Positions 7,054 through 8,516 of a stretch of DNA of 8,516 bases are shown here, piece after piece. How positions within the stretch are numbered: the stretch's first letter is position 1; every line of letters starts with the position of its first letter. The position numbers and the translations under genes were made by a program. This stretch comes from JAZDMK01 sp043800975 (GTDB lineage Bacteria; Bacteroidota; Bacteroidia; Bacteroidales; JAHJDW01), in NCBI GenBank assembly GCA_043800975.1, contig JAZDMK010000314.1:1-8516 (forward strand), written 5' to 3'. Below the pieces are notes generated by a model. The model saw nothing but the letters and a program-made list of their open reading frames with translations. It searched no databases and was not told where the DNA came from.

Positions 7054-8516
7054 CAGTGGCAGGCTACCAACGGCATTGAAGGTGGCAAAATAAACGGCAT
7101 GGCTGCCTGTGGCAATACCGTGCTTGCACTTACGGATGAAGGTGCATTTATAACAAGAAACAATGGCGTATCCTGGAGCATTCTGAAACTGGAATCGTTG
7201 GTTCAGCGTGAGGATTTGACGGCATTGTTTGCTGTTGATGCCAACTCCGTCTTTATTGCAACAAAAAAGGGATTGCTCCGATCGCCTGACCAGGGAAGCA
7301 GCTGGAACTATTCAAACAAAGGACTTCCTAAATATCAGACGGTTGTTGCTATGGAAAAAATCGGCGAAAACATTTTCTGTGCAACAAACGACAGCCTTTT
7401 TATTTCTACCGACGCAGGCGAAAACTGGAGAAGCCTGAAAGCAAACCTTCCTATAAACCTTTATATCCGTGATCTTTCATCTTCGGGAAGTAACCTGATT
7501 GTAGCTTCTTTTGCAAAAGGAATGTTTATTTCCGCGATCAGTTATTCAAATTATCAGGAAATTAATCAGGGCATGAACACGAACAAAGCCATTTCTGTTT
7601 ATGCAAAAGATAATTTTTTAGCTGCAGGAACAAACAGAGGCGGGATTTATATTTCCAAAAACAAAGGACAGCAGTGGACGCAGTCAGCAACGGGTTTGCC
7701 TGAAAAACTGACGGTCTTGTCAATTGTCAAAACAGAAGGGAAACTATTTCTTGCTTCTGATAAGGGAATTTTTTCCTCTTCGGATGATGGGGCAACATGG
7801 ACGCCATCAAATCTGGGTATGCCCTCAGGAATTGTACCTGTAAGTCTTGTATTCAATGGAAGCAGCTTACTGGTCGGCACTGAAGGCGCCGGTGTTTTCG
7901 GTTCAAAAAACATGGGAACAAACTGGGCGGCATCCAACAATGGATTGCGCCTGCCTATCGCTGTGAATGCATTCTGTTTTTATAATAATCTGTTATATGC
8001 GGCATCTGACGGAGCCGGCGTTTTTATTTCCTTTGACGGTGGAAACAACTGGAAACAGGCCGGTGTAGGCTTGCCATCCCGATTAAAAGTGCGGGACATT
8101 GTTGCACATGATACACTGATTTTTATTGGCAGTGATCAGGGAGTGTTTGTTTCAAAAAACAACGGCAAAAGCTGGACTGCATCCAGCAATGGCCTGTCAG
8201 AGAAATCCGTGTATTCTGTTCTTTCCTATATGAATTATCTGTACGCAGGAACTGAGAAAGGACTGTTCGTTTCTACAGATTATGGAGCAAACTGGATACA
8301 AACTGGCAACAACCTCCCTTTGTGCCGCATTCATAACGTCATATCCAAGATTTCAAAAAAAGAAAAGAAATTGTTTGCAGGCTGTGCCAAGGGAGTTTTT
8401 ATGTCAGAGGATGACGGAAAAACATGGGCTTCAATAAACACGGATGCTATGAAACATACAGAAGTGTTTTCTGTGTTTGATAATTCCAGGTATTTATTTG
8501 CTGCCACCGATGAGTT
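6997..8516 (+). CDS. Secreted Asp-box (BNR-like) beta-propeller protein, 3'-truncated by window edge
   Basis: The frame is open from the ATG at 6997 to the window end (506 complete codons, no stop), so the C-terminus is missing. Residues 1-19 are a clear signal peptide (MKRIIFLFLFVVASLNISA, then Gln20). The rest is a run of repeats of about 41-42 residues. Each has a strand such as LFAGTEKGLFVS leading into an Asp-box of the form S-x-D/N-x-G-x-x-W. This is the pattern of sialidase-type, sortilin/Vps10-like and photosystem-assembly (YCF48-like) propellers, in which the Asp-box is a structural turn. It does not by itself indicate sialidase activity; no catalytic arginine triad or FRIP motif was seen. 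The protein probably acts outside the inner membrane as a binding or scaffold protein. Bacteroidota proteins of this kind often end in a type 9 secretion sorting domain, which would lie beyond the window. It starts 9 bases after the large exported protein, suggesting co-expression. Confidence 0.9.
   Translation, partial: MKRIIFLFLFVVASLNISAQWQATNGIEGGKINGMAACGNTVLALTDEGAFITRNNGVSWSILKLESLVQREDLTALFAVDANSVFIATKKGLLRSPDQGSSWNYSNKGLPKYQTVVAMEKIGENIFCATNDSLFISTDAGENWRSLKANLPINLYIRDLSSSGSNLIVASFAKGMFISAISYSNYQEINQGMNTNKAISVYAKDNFLAAGTNRGGIYISKNKGQQWTQSATGLPEKLTVLSIVKTEGKLFLASDKGIFSSSDDGATWTPSNLGMPSGIVPVSLVFNGSSLLVGTEGAGVFGSKNMGTNWAASNNGLRLPIAVNAFCFYNNLLYAASDGAGVFISFDGGNNWKQAGVGLPSRLKVRDIVAHDTLIFIGSDQGVFVSKNNGKSWTASSNGLSEKSVYSVLSYMNYLYAGTEKGLFVSTDYGANWIQTGNNLPLCRIHNVISKISKKEKKLFAGCAKGVFMSEDDGKTWASINTDAMKHTEVFSVFDNSRYLFAATDE
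7153..8427 (+). repeat. Asp-box repeat array (10 intact boxes plus 1 decayed), protein-level
   Basis: Asp-boxes lie at residues 53-60 (TRNNGVSW), 96-103 (SPDQGSSW), 137-144 (STDAGENW), 220-227 (SKNKGQQW), 261-268 (SSDDGATW), 303-310 (SKNMGTNW), 345-352 (SFDGGNNW), 386-393 (SKNNGKSW), 426-433 (STDYGANW) and 470-477 (SEDDGKTW). An expected box at 179-186 has decayed. Steps between boxes, counting the decayed one, are 43, 41, 42, 41, 41, 42, 42, 41, 40 and 44 residues. The DNA copies are diverged, so this is an old protein repeat, not a recent tandem duplication. Confidence 0.93.
7531..7554 (+). other. Decayed Asp-box in the fourth propeller repeat
   Basis: At the position where spacing predicts an Asp-box (residues 179-186) the sequence reads SAISYSNY. 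The first Ser is kept, but the Asp/Asn, Gly and Trp positions are Ile, Tyr and Tyr. The preceding strand (LIVASFAKGMFI) still matches the other repeats, so the blade is probably present with an altered turn. Confidence 0.7.

Noticed and set aside
6768..7181. 137-residue reverse-strand open frame across the junction of the last two genes
   Set aside because: It overlaps the end of the large gene and the signal peptide of the Asp-box gene, both well supported. Its translation looks like no known protein.
7229..7940. Open frames at 7229-7438 (+) and 7647-7940 (-) within the Asp-box gene
   Set aside because: The real gene is the open frame from 6997 to the window end, with a signal peptide and ten Asp-boxes. 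These other frames are its shadows.
7153..8427. A roughly 125-base DNA periodicity considered as a tandem repeat or CRISPR-like array
   Set aside because: The copies are too diverged in DNA and match only as protein repeats.
6997..8516. Calling the Asp-box protein a sialidase
   Set aside because: Asp-boxes are structural and occur in many propellers. No FRIP motif, arginine triad or catalytic Tyr/Glu pattern is visible.

Overview
The window looks like chromosomal DNA from a member of the Bacteroidota. The AT-leaning base use, the near absence of Shine-Dalgarno sequences before most starts, the Bacteroidota-like sequence of tpiA and prmA, and two exported proteins with the typical lysine/arginine-hydrophobic-...Q signal peptides all point that way. 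No genus can be named from what is visible. Everything recognised lies on the + strand, in five tightly spaced genes (gaps of 12, 21, 34 and 9 bases) with no visible terminator or promoter between them, so co-transcription is likely.

Layout: (1) 1-854 is the 3' part of a peptide/nickel-type ABC transporter permease (OppB/DppB family), whose true start lies before the window. (2) 867-1622 is tpiA, triosephosphate isomerase, with all catalytic residues present. (3) 1644-2483 is prmA, ribosomal protein L11 methyltransferase. (4) 2518-6987 encodes a 1489-residue exported protein of unknown function. It has a cleavable signal peptide, a helical N-terminal region, long beta-rich stretches with a recurring glycine-containing motif, and an embedded segment that reads like a winged-helix domain. 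(5) 6997 to the window end is the 5' part of a secreted Asp-box (BNR-like) beta-propeller protein. It has ten clear Asp-boxes and one decayed box at a period of about 41-42 residues, and it runs off the window.

The first three genes are housekeeping or transport functions (peptide or metal uptake, glycolysis, ribosome modification) with no obvious shared pathway. The last two both enter the Sec pathway and are only 9 bases apart, so they are the best candidates for a functional pair, probably in the periplasm, at the outer membrane or outside the cell. The large protein is the least understood item here. I believe from memory that similar long proteins occur widely in Bacteroidota, but I could not check this and know of no assigned function. 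No RNA genes, mobile elements, CRISPR arrays or gene-free stretches longer than 40 bases were seen.
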